From Neoarius graeffei (Eukaryota > Chordata > Actinopteri > Siluriformes > Ariidae): DNA of 64,000 nucleotides. The translations under genes and the position numbers were made by a program. A model generated the notes under the pieces. It was given only the letters and a program-made list of their open reading frames with translations. It had not been told where the DNA came from and made no database searches. The stretch covers positions 64,701,741 to 64,765,740 of the forward strand of contig NC_083577.1 in NCBI RefSeq assembly GCF_027579695.1, written 5' to 3'. Shown piece after piece: positions 42,911 to 54,188 of this stretch; position 1 is the first letter of the stretch; every line of letters starts with the position of its first letter.

Positions 42911-43489
42911 CTCATCTCATCTCATTATCTCTAGCCGCTTTATCCTGTTCTACAGGGTCGCAGGCAAGCTGGAGCCTATCCCAGCTGACTACGGGCGAAA
43001 GGCGGGGTACAACCTGGACAAGTCGCCAGGTCATCACAGGGCTGACACATAGACACAGACAACCATTCACACTCACATTCACACCTACGGTCAATTTAGA
43101 GTCACCAGTTAACCTAACCTGCATGTCTTTAGACTGTGGGGGAAACCGGAGCACCCGGAGGAAACCCACGCGGACACGGGGAGAACATGCAAACTCCACA
43201 CAGAAAGGCCCTCGCCGGGGCGTCGTGGCTAAGGTGGTTAGGGCGCCATGCCGTGGATGCGGGCGACCCGGGTTCGGTTCCGGCCCGGGGTAGTTTCCCG
43301 ATCCCTTCCCGTCTCTCTCTCCCGCTTATTTCCTGTCTCTACACTGTCCTATCCAATAAAGGTGCAAAAAGCCCAAAAAAATATCTTAAAAAAAAAAAAA
43401 AAAGAAAGGCCCTCGCCGGCCCAGGGGCTCGAACCCAGGACCTTCTTGCTGTGAGGCGACAGCGCTGACCACTACGCCACCGTGCCGCC
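42911..43489 (-). repeat. SINE-A split by a second SINE
   Basis: 12-bp duplication gcattacagtgt at 42899-42910 and 43490-43501. Interrupted at 43219-43403. Confidence 0.93.
43219..43403 (+). repeat. SINE-C, short tRNA SINE with poly(A)
   Basis: 185 bp. Head ggcgtcgtggctaaggtgg (A box) and gacccgggttcggttcc (B box), middle cccttcccgtctctctctcc, then aataaaggtgcaaaaagccc and an A run. A 16-bp exact duplication of host SINE sequence, gaaaggccctcgccgg, lies at 43203-43218 and 43404-43419, so it inserted by target-primed reverse transcription. Confidence 0.92.
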
Positions 43490-43565
43490 GCATTACAGTG
43501 TACTTTATTTAAATGACTCTATCATAGTGTATATGAGGTTATTTTAGTGCTCTGAATGTAAATAC

Positions 43566-43691
43566 CTTCAGAAGAACAGAATTCAAACTCAAAGTTCGGA
43601 TTTTCTAGCTCTTTGCATATCTTGAGGACGTCCTTCTTGAGGCACACACAACAGATGGAACAGTGTCCGATCAGTTCAGCCTTTTGGATGC
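43566..43691 (-). other. Possible coding exon, gene unknown
   Basis: 126 bp between a good acceptor (tactacacag) and a donor (gaag/gtattt) on the minus strand, open in one phase throughout, symmetrical (adds 42 codons). It reads GIQKAELIGHCSICCVCLKK then DVLKICKELENPNFEFEFCS. Cys-rich centre and acidic end; unrelated to the repeats around it. I do not recognise it. It lies upstream of spc25 on the same strand; no partner exon is certain. Confidence 0.3.
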
Positions 43692-43870
43692 CTGTGTAGT
43701 AATTAGGGGTTAAGGTCCTCGATCCATGATCCAAGGATAACAGGCCAGAGCAGCGGCACTGCCCTCAAGCTCCAGGATATTTCCCGTAAAACCCCAGCCA
43801 GCCCTGGGACATGAACTCATGGGTGGAACATCTTAACCACTGAGCTATAATTTGTGTGTCCTATACAGTA

Positions 43871-44237
43871 CTGTGCAAAAGTCTTAGGCACGTGCAAAGA
43901 AATGCTATAAAGATGACTTTAAAAATTAATCCAATTAAATCTTTCTCCTTAAAAGAACAATACTGGACTACAACATGCAGTAAACAGTAATAAACTAAAC
44001 AAAGTTAATAATCGGTGTCCCAGGTACAGTTTGTGTGGTTTTATAAGGAAATGAGCTGTAGGTTTTACTGAGCATCTTGCAGAACCAGCCCCAGTTCTTC
44101 TGGACACTTTGACTGTCACACTTGCCTCCTATTTTTGCAGAAAAATCCACCAAACTTAATTGTGATTTTTGTCTGAAAAATAAACATCGAAAGCAGAATT
44201 TGTACAAAAAAATAGGGTACCTTAGACTTTTGCACAG
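43871..44237. mobile_element. Tc1-type MITE, 367 bp
   Basis: Ends ctgtgcaaaagtcttagg and complement, each next to TA (43869-43870 and 44238-44239). No transposase. Confidence 0.75.
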
Positions 44238-44334
44238 TAATGTATATACTGTATCTAGTCAAATAGCCACTTTTTAATTTAACCATGGGTTGTTGGGGGT
44301 TTTTTTGCTTTGAAATATGACTGTTTTTTAACTG

Positions 44335-44530
44335 GGGGAAGTCACGGCCTAATGGTTAGTGACGCACCTTTGGGACCAAAAGGTTGCTGGTTCAATTCCT
44401 GTGACAAGCAGGAATGGCTGAAGTGCCCTTGGGCAAAACCCATAACCCCCAACTGATCCCCAGGCTGCTCTGGGTATGTTGTATGTTGCTCTGGATAAGA
44501 GTGTCTGCTGAATGCTATTGATGTAATGTG
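44335..44530 (+). repeat. SINE-B copy 2
   Basis: Same head, body and ctggataagagtgtctgctg tail as 17569-17770. Confidence 0.7.
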
Positions 44531-44701
44531 ACTGTAATAAAAGTTTGTTTTTATTAAATTATTTCAATATTGTATTTATTCTTGCAAATGTAATATTCCA
44601 CTAATATTTTAAGTCTTTATTTAGGTAATCATTATTGCTGCAACAACAGCATCAGTTGCTTATTGAAGCTTTATCGATTAAAAATGGATGGAAATAAATA
44701 A

Positions 44702-45070
44702 TCTCATCTCATCCCATTATCTGTAGCCACTTTATCTTGTTCTACAGGGTCGCAGGCAAGCTGGAGCCTATCCCAGCTGACTACAGGCAAAAGGCGGGGT
44801 ACACCCTGGACAAGTCGCCAGGTCATCACAGGGCTGACACATAGACACAGACAACCATTCACACTCACATTCACACCTACGGTCAATTTAGAGTCACCAG
44901 TTAACCTAACCTGCATGTCTTTGGACTGTGGGGGAAACCGGAGCACCCGGAGGAAACCCACACGGACACGGGGAGAACATGCAAACTCCACACAGAAAGG
45001 CCCTCGCCGGCCACGGGGCTCAAACCCCGACCTTATTGCTATGAGGCGACAGCGCTAACCACTACACCAC
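44702..45070 (-). repeat. SINE-A, full length
   Basis: aataat on both sides. Carries the attatctgtagccac variant with an ATGAG tail, intermediate between the two tail types. Confidence 0.9.
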
Positions 45071-45270
45071 CATAATAATTTAATTTATATAGCACCCTTC
45101 CCACATCCAAGGTCACATTACAATTCCAAGAAAAAGTGCTTTAACCTATTAATTTGTTTTCTAGAGAGCAGCAAAGCAAGTTTGCATCAGTCCCCGGGAT
45201 GACTGAATTCCAGACTGAAATCATAAAAGAGATTATTATTCATATTCAAGCTATTTTAAGTCTTATGTAC

Positions 45271-45314
<44 letters not shown>

Positions 45315-45679
45315 TTTTAAATCCTGGGCTTTCCAGTCCTTGCTGAACTATTTGAGCATTACATTCTGACACCATACATTTAGAGGTGGGGCTCTGATAT
45401 CTGAGCTAGAAAAAGATGTCATGTTGCAGAAACACTGATTTGATTTTCAACAGTTGAAATTCAATCGTCTCTTCTAAGAGCTTGCTATTTCACGAGAAGA
45501 CAACTCTTTATAATACTTCTGCTCTCCTGTTTTAGATGAACAGTAATCACGTCTCACAAGCCACTATCTACAGAAAGATGGAAAAGAAAAAGGAGGCTGC
45601 TCCTCATACTGAAAGATATTACAAGCATTTTATATGAAGTGTATGAGCTTTATTTTTGTGATGATGCTGAAGTTTTATA
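45071..45679. other. No gene seen; (AT)n at 45276-45306
   Basis: Unique AT-rich sequence with a TA microsatellite followed by a T run. Confidence 0.6.
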
Positions 45680-47279
45680 CAACCCCGATTCCAAAAAAGT
45701 TGGGACAAAGTACAAATTGTAAATAAAAATGGAATGCAATAATTTACAAATCTCAAAAACTGATATTGTATTCACAATAGAACATAGACAACATATCAAA
45801 TGTTGAAAGTGAGACATTTTGAAATTGTATGCCAAATATTGGCTCATTTGAAATTTCATGACAGCAACACATCTCAGAAAAGTTGGGACAGGGGCAATAA
45901 GAGGCTGGAAAAGTTAAAGGTACAAAAAAGGAACAGCTGGAGGACCAAATTGCAACTCATTAGGTCAATTGGCAATAGGTCATTAACATGACTGGGTATA
46001 AAAAGAGCATCTTGGAGTGGCGGTGGCTCTCAGAAGTAAAGATGGGAAGAGGATCACCAATCCCCCTAATTCTGCACCGACAAATAGTGGAGCAATATCA
46101 GAAAGGAGTTCGACAGTGTAAAATTGCAAAGAGTTTGAACATATCATCATCTACAGTGCATAATATCATCAAAAGATTCAGAGAATCTGGAAGAATCTCT
46201 GTGCGTAAGGGTCAAGGCCGGAAAACCATACTGGGTGCCTGTGATCTTCGGGCCCTTAGACGGCACTGCATCACATACAGGCATGCTTCTGTATTGGAAA
46301 TCACAAAATGGGCTCAGGAATATTTCCAGAGAACATTATCTGTGAACACAATTCACCGTGCTATCCGCCATTGCCAGCTAAAACTCTATAGTTCAAAGAA
46401 GAAGCCGTATCTAAACATGATCCAGAAGCGCAGACGTCTTCTCTGGGCCAAGGCTCATTTAAAATGGACTGTGGCAAAGTGGAAAACTGTTCTGTGGTCA
46501 GACGAATCAAAATTTGAAGTTCTTTATGGAAATCAGGGACGCCGTGTCATTCGGACTAAAGAGGAGAAGGAAAACCCAAGTTGTTATCAGCGCTCAGTTC
46601 AGAAGCCTGCATCTCTGACGGTATGGGGTTGCATTAGTCCGTGTGGCATGGGCAGCTTACACATCTGGAAAGACACCATCAATGCTGAAAGGTATATCCA
46701 GGTTCTAGAGCAACATATGCTCCCATCCAGACGACGTCTCTTTCAGGGACGATCTTGCATTTTCCAACATGACAATGCCAAACCACATACTGCATCAATT
46801 ACAGCATCATGGCTGCGTAGAAGAAGGGTCCGGGTACTGAACTGGCCAGCCTGCAGTCCAGATCTTTCACCCATAGAAAACATTTGGCGCATCATAAAAC
46901 GGAAGATACGACAAAAAAGACCTAAGACAGTTGAGCAACTAGAATCCTACATTAGACAAGAATGGGTTAACATTCCTATCCCTAAACTTGAGCAACTTGT
47001 CTCCTCAGTCCCCAGACGTTTACAGACTGTTGTAAAGAGAAAAGGGGATGTCTCACAGTGGTAAACATGGCCTTGTCCCAACTTTTTTGAGATGTGTTGT
47101 TGTCATGAAATTTAAAATCACCTAATTTTTCTCTTTAAATGATACATTTTCTCAGTTTAAACATTTGATATGTCATCTATGTTCCATTATGAATATGGAA
47201 TTTTGAAACTTCCACATCATTGCATTCCGTTTTTATTTACAATTTGTACTTTGTTCCAACTTTTTTGGAATCAGGGTTG
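45680..47279 (+). mobile_element. Tc1 element copy 2, full length
   Basis: 1600 bp, TA at 45678-45679 and 47280-47281, same ends as 38515-40119 in the opposite orientation. Confidence 0.93.
45988..47064 (+). CDS. Tc1 transposase, intact, DD34E
   Basis: 358 codons, or 340 from the MGRGSP start at 46042. All three catalytic residues are present (WSDESKF, HDNAKPHT, SPIENIW) with 34-residue spacing. About 15 residues differ from the copy at 38735, among them L-to-I in CKIAKSLN and A-to-P in ISPCGMGS. A frame this long without damage implies recent activity of the family. Confidence 0.93.
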   Translation: MTGYKKSILEWRWLSEVKMGRGSPIPLILHRQIVEQYQKGVRQCKIAKSLNISSSTVHNIIKRFRESGRISVRKGQGRKTILGACDLRALRRHCITYRHASVLEITKWAQEYFQRTLSVNTIHRAIRHCQLKLYSSKKKPYLNMIQKRRRLLWAKAHLKWTVAKWKTVLWSDESKFEVLYGNQGRRVIRTKEEKENPSCYQRSVQKPASLTVWGCISPCGMGSLHIWKDTINAERYIQVLEQHMLPSRRRLFQGRSCIFQHDNAKPHTASITASWLRRRRVRVLNWPACSPDLSPIENIWRIIKRKIRQKRPKTVEQLESYIRQEWVNIPIPKLEQLVSSVPRRLQTVVKRKGDVSQW

Positions 47280-47281
47280 TA

Positions 47282-47649
47282 CATTCCTGACAAATGAAAC
47301 AGTTTTAGGTTCAATTTCACAACTTATATGTTGTTAAATTTCTACTATGTTGTCAATATGAGACATTTAGACTTTAATGTAGATGTGAATGAAGCTATAT
47401 TCGAAGTTGTAAAGATCTCAACATTAATATTTGATAGTCTTGGAAAATTGTTGCCACTTCTGTCAATGTTGCAGAGCTATTTTCACTTTACTTACATTTA
47501 TTTATCAGTTTAGGTGAAAGTTTTTTCCTCAAGAAACAAACACTGTGCTGAAAATGGAAGATCTCTTCCAAGTGGATTATACAGATACTGAAAAAATATT
47601 TAATTATGTGCAGGTTTAATCAGAATTTAGCAGTAAATGTATCTCATGG
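47282..47649. other. No feature seen
   Basis: Unique AT-rich stretch between the Tc1 and the LTR element. The 61-aa frame is not supported. Confidence 0.5.
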
Positions 47650-48062
47650 TGTCGGAGAAAGTGGGGTTGTAGACGGATGTAATTTCAGGAAGGTGTTTGT
47701 TTACAAGCATGCGTATATACAGGAACATGAAGACAGAGTTACCAAAATTTACAAAACCAAAAGCAGAGCCATAGAAAACAAATGTGGGAAACAAAACAGT
47801 ATCAGTGTGAGAGATGTGAGATGACAAAACAGTAATGATAATCGTGACAATACTTCGCAAACAGTAATGATAATGGTGACAATACTTCGCAAAGTTGTAG
47901 TGTTGCCAGAGTCCTTATATGAGCGCACTGATTGTGCTTTAAACAACAACAGCTGATTCCAATCCCAAATGGTCGTCACGGCGCGCTCAATGTGCTCTGT
48001 TCGTGTGGATGAGAGCAGCCGCTCGTGCCCAGCCGAACTTGAGCCTGCGTGCAGACGTGACC
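47650..48062 (-). repeat. LTR (left in window)
   Basis: Matches 49224-49644 along its length, including the gccagagtccttatatgagc region. Confidence 0.8.
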
Positions 48063-48229
48063 GAACCTCCCACACCTCAAACAGCTTCCTCCGGGAGCCA
48101 AAAACCTCCTTGGTCAGCCCCAGGGGCTAAGGACCTGGCACTAGGAGATGTCCCCTTGGAGCTCTGTTCTGGACAGACGTGGCACCGGAACCTGGGCTTA
48201 GGCAGAGGTTTGGGTTCCGGTCAGGCTTT

Positions 48230-48690
48230 GAACAGGGGCAAGGATGCAGGTGGAGACTTTGGTTTGGGCTTGGACACAAACATAGACATGAGGATGGTCG
48301 GGGACTCAGGCATAGACATGGGCTTCGGCATAGACTCAGACATGAGTGTGAACTCTGGCATAGACATGGGCTTGAACATGGGCTCTAGCATAGATTCAAA
48401 CATGGTCATGGGCTTGAGCATAGGCTTGGATGTGGGTTCAGACATAGGCCCGGGCATGGGCTCTGGACTGGACATGGATTCAAGCATAGACATAGATTCA
48501 GGCACAGACATGGGCTTGAGCATGGGCATGGATCCTGGTGTCGACATGGGTATAGATTCAAACATGGGCATGGACTCAGGCTTGAGCATGGGCATGGACC
48601 CTGGCCTTGGCATGAGCTCTGGTGTTAGCATGGGCATGAACTTAGACATGGGCTTGGACTTTGATCTTGGCATGGGCTCTGGCATGGTTT
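48230..48690. repeat. Degenerate hexamer-rich tandem region, open on both strands
   Basis: Loose 6- to 12-bp repeats of the type gacatgggc/gcatggac. Read forward they give Gly-Met-Asp-Ser-rich, and in reverse Met-Pro-Lys-Ser-rich, repetitive frames. Part of the LTR element interior; not a host gene. Confidence 0.7.
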
Positions 48691-49223
48691 GAGTGCCGAC
48701 AACATATTCGAAGCCAGGCAGCGGAGCGAAGAGCTCATCCCCACTGAAGCCTACAGTGGAGGCTGGCCTGTCGACCTCTGGAGCGAGCAGTGGAGAGGAG
48801 GCCATCCTGTCGGCCACCTGGGTATCAGCCCCATCCCCTAATTTTTTAGGAGTCCTCCTTCCTGGAAGACTGGAACCAGGACTTGAGCTTCTCGCTGAAC
48901 AACTTGGAGCTCCAGAGGCGTGGGTGCTGTACTCTGACTAGCCCTTCAGCCCAACTAGGCTTGCTGGTCGAGTGAGCCAATAAATCATCCAGCCGACGCA
49001 CAAGCTCTCTGGAGGTTTGGACTCCACCAAGTCTTCATAAAAGAAACTACACTGTTGCAAGAAACCATTTGGCGGATCCTCCACCCCATCATATGGTGCC
49101 GGAATGTCCAGCCCTATCTGCTGAAGAAAAAACATTGATCCTAGCTTAGGCACCGTGATATTAGCATGGAACTGCGCGGCATGCCTGTAACTTTCTGCTA
49201 CGTCTATGGTTTTGGTGACATTC

Positions 49224-49644
49224 TGTCAGAGAAAGCAGGGTTGTAGATGGATGTAATTGCAGAAAGGTGTTTTTTTGTTTGCTTGTTTTTTTGTTTTTGT
49301 TTTTTACAAGGGTGCATATATACAGAAATGTGAAGACAGTCATAAAAAATAAACGAAACCAAAAACAGTCATAAACCAAAGTAACATAGAAAACAAACGT
49401 GGAAAACAAAACAATATCAACATGAGAGCTGTGAGATAACTAAAAAGTAATGCTAATAGTGGCAATACTTCGTGAAGTTGTAATGTTGCCAGAGTCCTTA
49501 TATGAGCGCACTGATTGCGCTCTAAACAGGAACAGCTGATTCCAATTCCAGTTGGTCCTTATGATGTGCACAGCGTGTTCCATTTGCGTGGACGAGAACA
49601 GCCATTCGTGCCCAGCCAAGCGCAAGCTCGCACGCAGACGTGAC
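49224..49644 (-). repeat. LTR (right in window)
   Basis: Partner of 47650-48062. Confidence 0.8.
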
Positions 49645-49649
49645 ACATG

Positions 49650-50056
49650 GTGTTTTCCAGACAAATGAGAACTAAAACTAAATCCTCCCCCTTTTTTTTA
49701 ATCTAAGAATTTAGTTTAGTATGATTTGGGTAGTAAACATGAAAATAAACTCATGACTGAGGCTTGTCATTAGCAGTGAACCTATAACAGTGATTTCATA
49801 AATCCAGATCGATGATGTGTGTGTAGCATAACTTATTTTGTTGAACACTATTATTATTTTGTGACACTAATTAAGCATTGGCAAATGCTGTTAGTTTGTT
49901 GTTGCTTGCACATTTGACACATTTTGCATCTTCATCCTGCTCTACCAAGAAGTCAGGAAACAGAACTGTACACTGACACAATTACATGTGTATTTTAACT
50001 GTAATTTATTGTCTTTTTGTATTTACTGTCTAGTTTTGCACTGTGATTTTTTTGGG
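49650..50056. other. No feature seen
   Basis: Unique AT-rich sequence. Confidence 0.5.
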
Positions 50057-50416
50057 GCGGCACAGTGGTGTAGTGGTTAGCACTGTCGCCTCACAGCAAG
50101 AAGGTTCTGGGTTTGAGCCAAGTGGCCGTTGAGGGCCTTTCTGTGTGGAGTTTGTATGTTCTCCCCATGTCTGTGTGGGTTTCCTCTGGGTGCTCCAGTT
50201 TCCCCCACAGTCCAAAGACGTGCAGGTTAGATTAATTGGTGGCTGTAAATTGACCGTGAGTGTGAATGGTTGTTTGTCTCTATGTGTCAGCCCTGCGACG
50301 ACCTGGCAACTTGTCCAGGGTGTACCCTGCCTCCCACCCATATTCAGCTGGGATAGGCTCCAGCTTGACCGCGACCCTGCACAGGATAAGCGGTTACGGA
50401 TAATGGATGGATGGAT
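50057..50416 (+). repeat. SINE-A, ATGG-tail type
   Basis: Full length from ggcggcacagtggtgtagtg to ggatggatgg. Moderately diverged. Confidence 0.9.
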
Positions 50417-50452
50417 TTAATTTTTTTAATCATTTATTGTTACTTGTTGTGT

Positions 50453-50488
<36 letters not shown>

Positions 50489-51486
50489 ACACTGAAACCA
50501 AATTCCCATGACATGCTTGCATGGCAGCAAAGAATCTTAAATTATAGACAGCAGAGTCTCTACTGTTTTGACTGTGTATTCATGGATACACTGGTCAAAG
50601 GCCAGAAAGGTCCTGAGGTCAATGGCATCCCATTGCATGATGGGTAGGCATTAGTGGGATGTTGTGAATTACAGTAAGTTACATTTTAAACTTACATAGC
50701 ACTGTTAAGAAATGCACTTGAACAGCCGCTGGTGGCCCCAGATTTAATAACTACACACTTTTATAAGTTTCCTATTAGGTTCACTGTAGTTACTGAATTA
50801 TTGAATAATACTGAGTGGTTACAGAATAATATGCATTGATGAATAACTTCGTAAGTCATGTGATCCTTAGAAAGCTCATTAGTACACCTCTCTTTTCACT
50901 GAGGGTTTTTTTTAATATGTGTAATATTTGACAGTAATAAAGTGTTCAGAGGATCGGTGTGTGTTTGAACAGTAATTGTGATAAAACTGTAAGTACATCA
51001 TTTAAAATCATGTCGGAAAACCTCACTGTCTGACATACTAGACATGCACAAATGTCTGAGACTGTCTGTGTGTTTGGCGTTCATTAAACAAACTTGTGGA
51101 AATTCACTCACAAACTTGTCATTGTCACCCACCAGCTGCGGATCATCACCGCTCGAATGAACAGCGAGAATAAACATATTCAGATACCCTGATGGCAGAC
51201 ACACACGGGTGGCCACCATTAGGCTTGTCAGTGTTTTACCACTGGAAACGTTTAACAGGTGTGTGTGTGTGTGTGTGGTCAGTCAAGGAATTGATTACAC
51301 TGAAGGATTATCATCAAGACACTTAACACTTTGCACTAATTCCTCAACAAGGAGACATGAGCAGCTTCCATCTGTTTATGAGTCTCGGGTCTTTTGCTGC
51401 ATTACTCCAGGTGTGTGTAAAATGATAGTCAGCCTAACTAGGCAGAGGAATCGCAGCAAAACTACTGCTAATAAACCAGGAAACAT
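50417..51486. other. No gene assigned; microsatellites
   Basis: (GA)n at 50456-50485 and (GT)n near 51260-51277. A 77-bp minus-strand interval 51188-51112 has splice-like borders and reads YLNMFILAVHSSGDDPQLVG, but it matches nothing I know and is weak. Confidence 0.4.
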
Positions 51487-51859
51487 CTCATCTCATTATC
51501 TCTAGCCGCTTTATCCTGTTCTACAGGGTCGCAGGCAAGCTGGAGCCTATCCCAGCTGACTACGGGCGAAAGGCGGGGTACACCCTGGACAAGTCGCCAG
51601 GTCATCACAGGGCTGACACATAGACACAGACAACCATTCACACTCACATTCACACCTACGGTCAATTTAGAGCCACCAGTTAACCTAACCTGCATGTCTT
51701 TGGACTGTGGGGGAAACCGGAGCACCCGGAGGAAACCCACGCGGACACGGGGAGAACATGCAAACTCCACACAGAAAGGCCCTCGCCGGCCACAGGGCTC
51801 GAACCCGGACCTTCTTGCTGTGAGGCGACAGCGCTAACCACTACACCACTGTGCCGCCC
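51487..51859 (-). repeat. SINE-A, full length (ATGAG tail)
   Basis: About 12-bp duplication accaggaaacat/accagaaaacat. Very close to the family consensus, so young. Confidence 0.92.
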
Positions 51860-52462
51860 CTACCAGAAAACATATCAAACAATTCAAATGTAATGAGTTA
51901 CTAAATATCTCATTAATAAGACATTTGGATATGAGAATACATGTCTGTATTACAAGCCAAATTGTGTTTTATTCAGATGCTGCAGTCAGACACTGTTTAT
52001 TCTTGTTTAGCATCAAATCACTCGTCACCAGTTTAATTTCAACTTATTTTAAAATGTTTTTACTAGTTTTAAAGCTGAGAGACTATGTTTAATATTGAAA
52101 TATAGAAGTATGCAGGGCTGGATTACTCAAGATTACTGAAAAGAAAGGAAAAACACAAATAAAGTGAAGAAACACCCATTTGTTTATATGCTTCTAAAAT
52201 AAGGACGTCCCTATTTATTTAGATTAGACAAACCCATCGAAACCCTTTTTTTTCCATTTCTATATATTTTATAATATATTTACAACACACTTAGGTTAAT
52301 AGATTATTTTATGATAATGTTTTCACTATCCTTATTTTCCATTTACTTGTATTTTATTTAATGATGTCATTTTTTTAGTTACTAATTGTTTTTTTCTTCC
52401 TCCTTTTACACATACCACAAAATATGCATTTTTTTAAAAAGCTTTTATCATGCTATACTGAT

Positions 52463-52503
<41 letters not shown>

Positions 52504-52740
52504 AAATGCATCTTTCCTTATCACTGAGGTGGTTCCATTATTATTTCTACCAGTTTGTTTTCTGCTGTAAATATGGATATAGTGTACATTTACAAAGTTC
52601 TAAGGTACATAGTTACCTTTTAAATATAAAATGCACAATGTCACTTTTTCTTTTCTGATACTGATACTGATACAGAAACCTTGAGTATCAGCCAATACTG
52701 ATACCCATCCAATATCATTTTCTTTAATATCTACTAAGCT
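51860..52740. other. No gene seen; (CT)n at 52466-52500
   Basis: AT-rich sequence with a 35-bp CT run. Confidence 0.6.
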
Positions 52741-53114
52741 GGGTGGCACGGTGGTGTAGTGGTTAGTGCTGTTGCCTCACAGCAAGAAGGTTCTGGGTTC
52801 GAGCCCCGTGGCCGGCGAGGGCCTTTCTGTGCGGAGTTTGCATGTTCTCCCCGTGTCCGCGTGGGTTTCCTCCGGGTGCTCCGGTTTCCCCCACAGTCCA
52901 AAGACATGCAGGTTAGCTTAACTGGTGACTCTAAATTGACCGTAGGTGTGAATGTGGGTGTGAGTGGTTGTCTATGTCTATGTGTCAGCCCTGTGATGAC
53001 CTGGCGACTTGTCCAGGGTGTACCCCGCCTTTCGCCCGTAGTCAGCTGGGATAGGCTCCAGCTTGCCTGCGACCCTGTGGAACAGGATAAAGCGGCTAGA
53101 GATAATGAGATGAG
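52741..53114 (+). repeat. SINE-A, full length (ATGAG tail)
   Basis: 12-bp duplication atctactaagct at 52729-52740 and 53115-53126. Confidence 0.93.
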
Positions 53115-53621
53115 ATCTACTAAGCTTTATTTAAAAACAAAAAACAAAAAAAACCCACAAGCACTTAAATGATTCCACACAAACTCACTTACATTGTAAA
53201 TATAATAAAGTTTAAAGGCAGGGTAATTTTGGAGAGTTTATTCAGCAAGAGTAACCTACATTTTAAATGTACAGTACCCAAACAATAAATTCCACCCCCT
53301 ACCTTCATGCTGCCCTCCAAAGCTACTTCTCCAAAACACATGAATGCGTACTAAATGATTATTGCTGGAGGACAAGTCCATGAGAGAGAGTGCGTTGTGG
53401 GGAAGAGCGTAGAGCATCATTGTCATATCCAACTACCTCATGTCTCATTCACGTGGAAGAAAACACCAAACATTATCATAATGAATGTAAACAATGAACA
53501 TGGCTATAGTTAGTATTCACAACTGTTGACTAGCTTGCTAGCAGCATGTCTGTGATATATCTGCCTAGCTTTGTGGAAGTCTCCGGTCCTGTGAAATGAG
53601 TACAGGGGCAGAGTCCACGCA
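53115..53621. other. No feature seen
   Basis: Unique sequence. A tgagagagagtgcgttgtgg stretch near 53380 is unremarkable. Confidence 0.5.
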
Positions 53622-53958
53622 GGTAGAAGAAGAAACCTTTATTTGTCCCATGCACACTTCAAGCACAGTGAAATTCATCCTCTGTATTTAACACATCTGA
53701 AGCAGTGAACACACACCCAGAGCAGTGGGCAGCCATACTACAGCACCCAGGGAGCAGTCAGGAACCTTGCTCAAGGGCACTTCAGCCCAAGGCCACCCCA
53801 TGATAACCTAACTGCATTTCTTTGGACTGTGGGAGAAACCAGAGCACCCAGACAACATGCAAACTCAATACAGAAAGGCCCCTGTCGGCCACTGGGTTCG
53901 AACCCAGAACCTTCTTGCTGTGAGGCAACCATACTAACCACTACACCACCGTACCACG
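53622..53958 (-). repeat. SINE-D: SINE-A-type head with a different tail
   Basis: The head and first 130 bp (gtggttagtatggttgcctc through the tttggactgtgggagaaacc region) match SINE-A. The 3' half instead reads (minus) ttgctccctgggtgctgtag, ctgcccactgctctgggtgt and ends gacaaataaaggtttcttc. A caggtag word borders both sides. Confidence 0.75.
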
Positions 53959-54188
53959 GTCAGGTAGGTAGAGAGGGAGGCAGGATATCCAATTATTTCA
54001 TCTGAACTGAATGAAATAAATAGATGGGCTTTTTACAGACCAGTGACAGCCATGAATGATGGGTTTTTTTTTTAATTGTTAGAGCATTTTATTTATTAAT
54101 TGCTCTCAGGATGTAAAAAGAATTTCAAGAAATATAACAAAAAATGGTTTCTAAAATAAATAACATATCCTGCCTTTAAATCCTAATA

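Larger units (their letters stand above)
47650..49644 (-). mobile_element. LTR-element fossil, Gypsy-like, short internal region
   Basis: Two direct repeats of about 415 bp that start TGTC and end GACA flank about 1.16 kb. A 5-bp duplication catgg borders the element (47645-47649 and 49645-49649). The minus orientation is suggested by a TATA-like word before the presumed start in each LTR. The internal part holds gag-like remains and a low-complexity Met/Pro-rich stretch, with no polymerase region. The LTRs differ noticeably, so the insertion is old, and the element is broken and non-autonomous. Confidence 0.75.

Noticed and set aside
42912-43199. Recurrent 85-110 aa frames such as [17 protein letters not shown] on either strand, seen in about 20 places
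   Set aside because: They coincide exactly with SINE-A copies, exist on both strands, and vary only with SINE mutations. They are translation of a tRNA-headed repeat.
43219-43290. tRNA-like sequences with A and B boxes at SINE heads
   Set aside because: All are attached to SINE bodies with target duplications; the cloverleaf arms are degenerate. No free tRNA gene was found.
48003-48692. 229-aa Gly/Met/Asp repeat protein and its 198-aa Met/Pro antisense partner as new genes
   Set aside because: Both fall between two LTRs bordered by a 5-bp duplication, and the repetition is a low-complexity DNA effect.
51112-51188. 77-bp minus-strand exon candidate
   Set aside because: Borders look splice-like, but the peptide matches nothing I know and no neighbouring exon was found. 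Kept only as a note.
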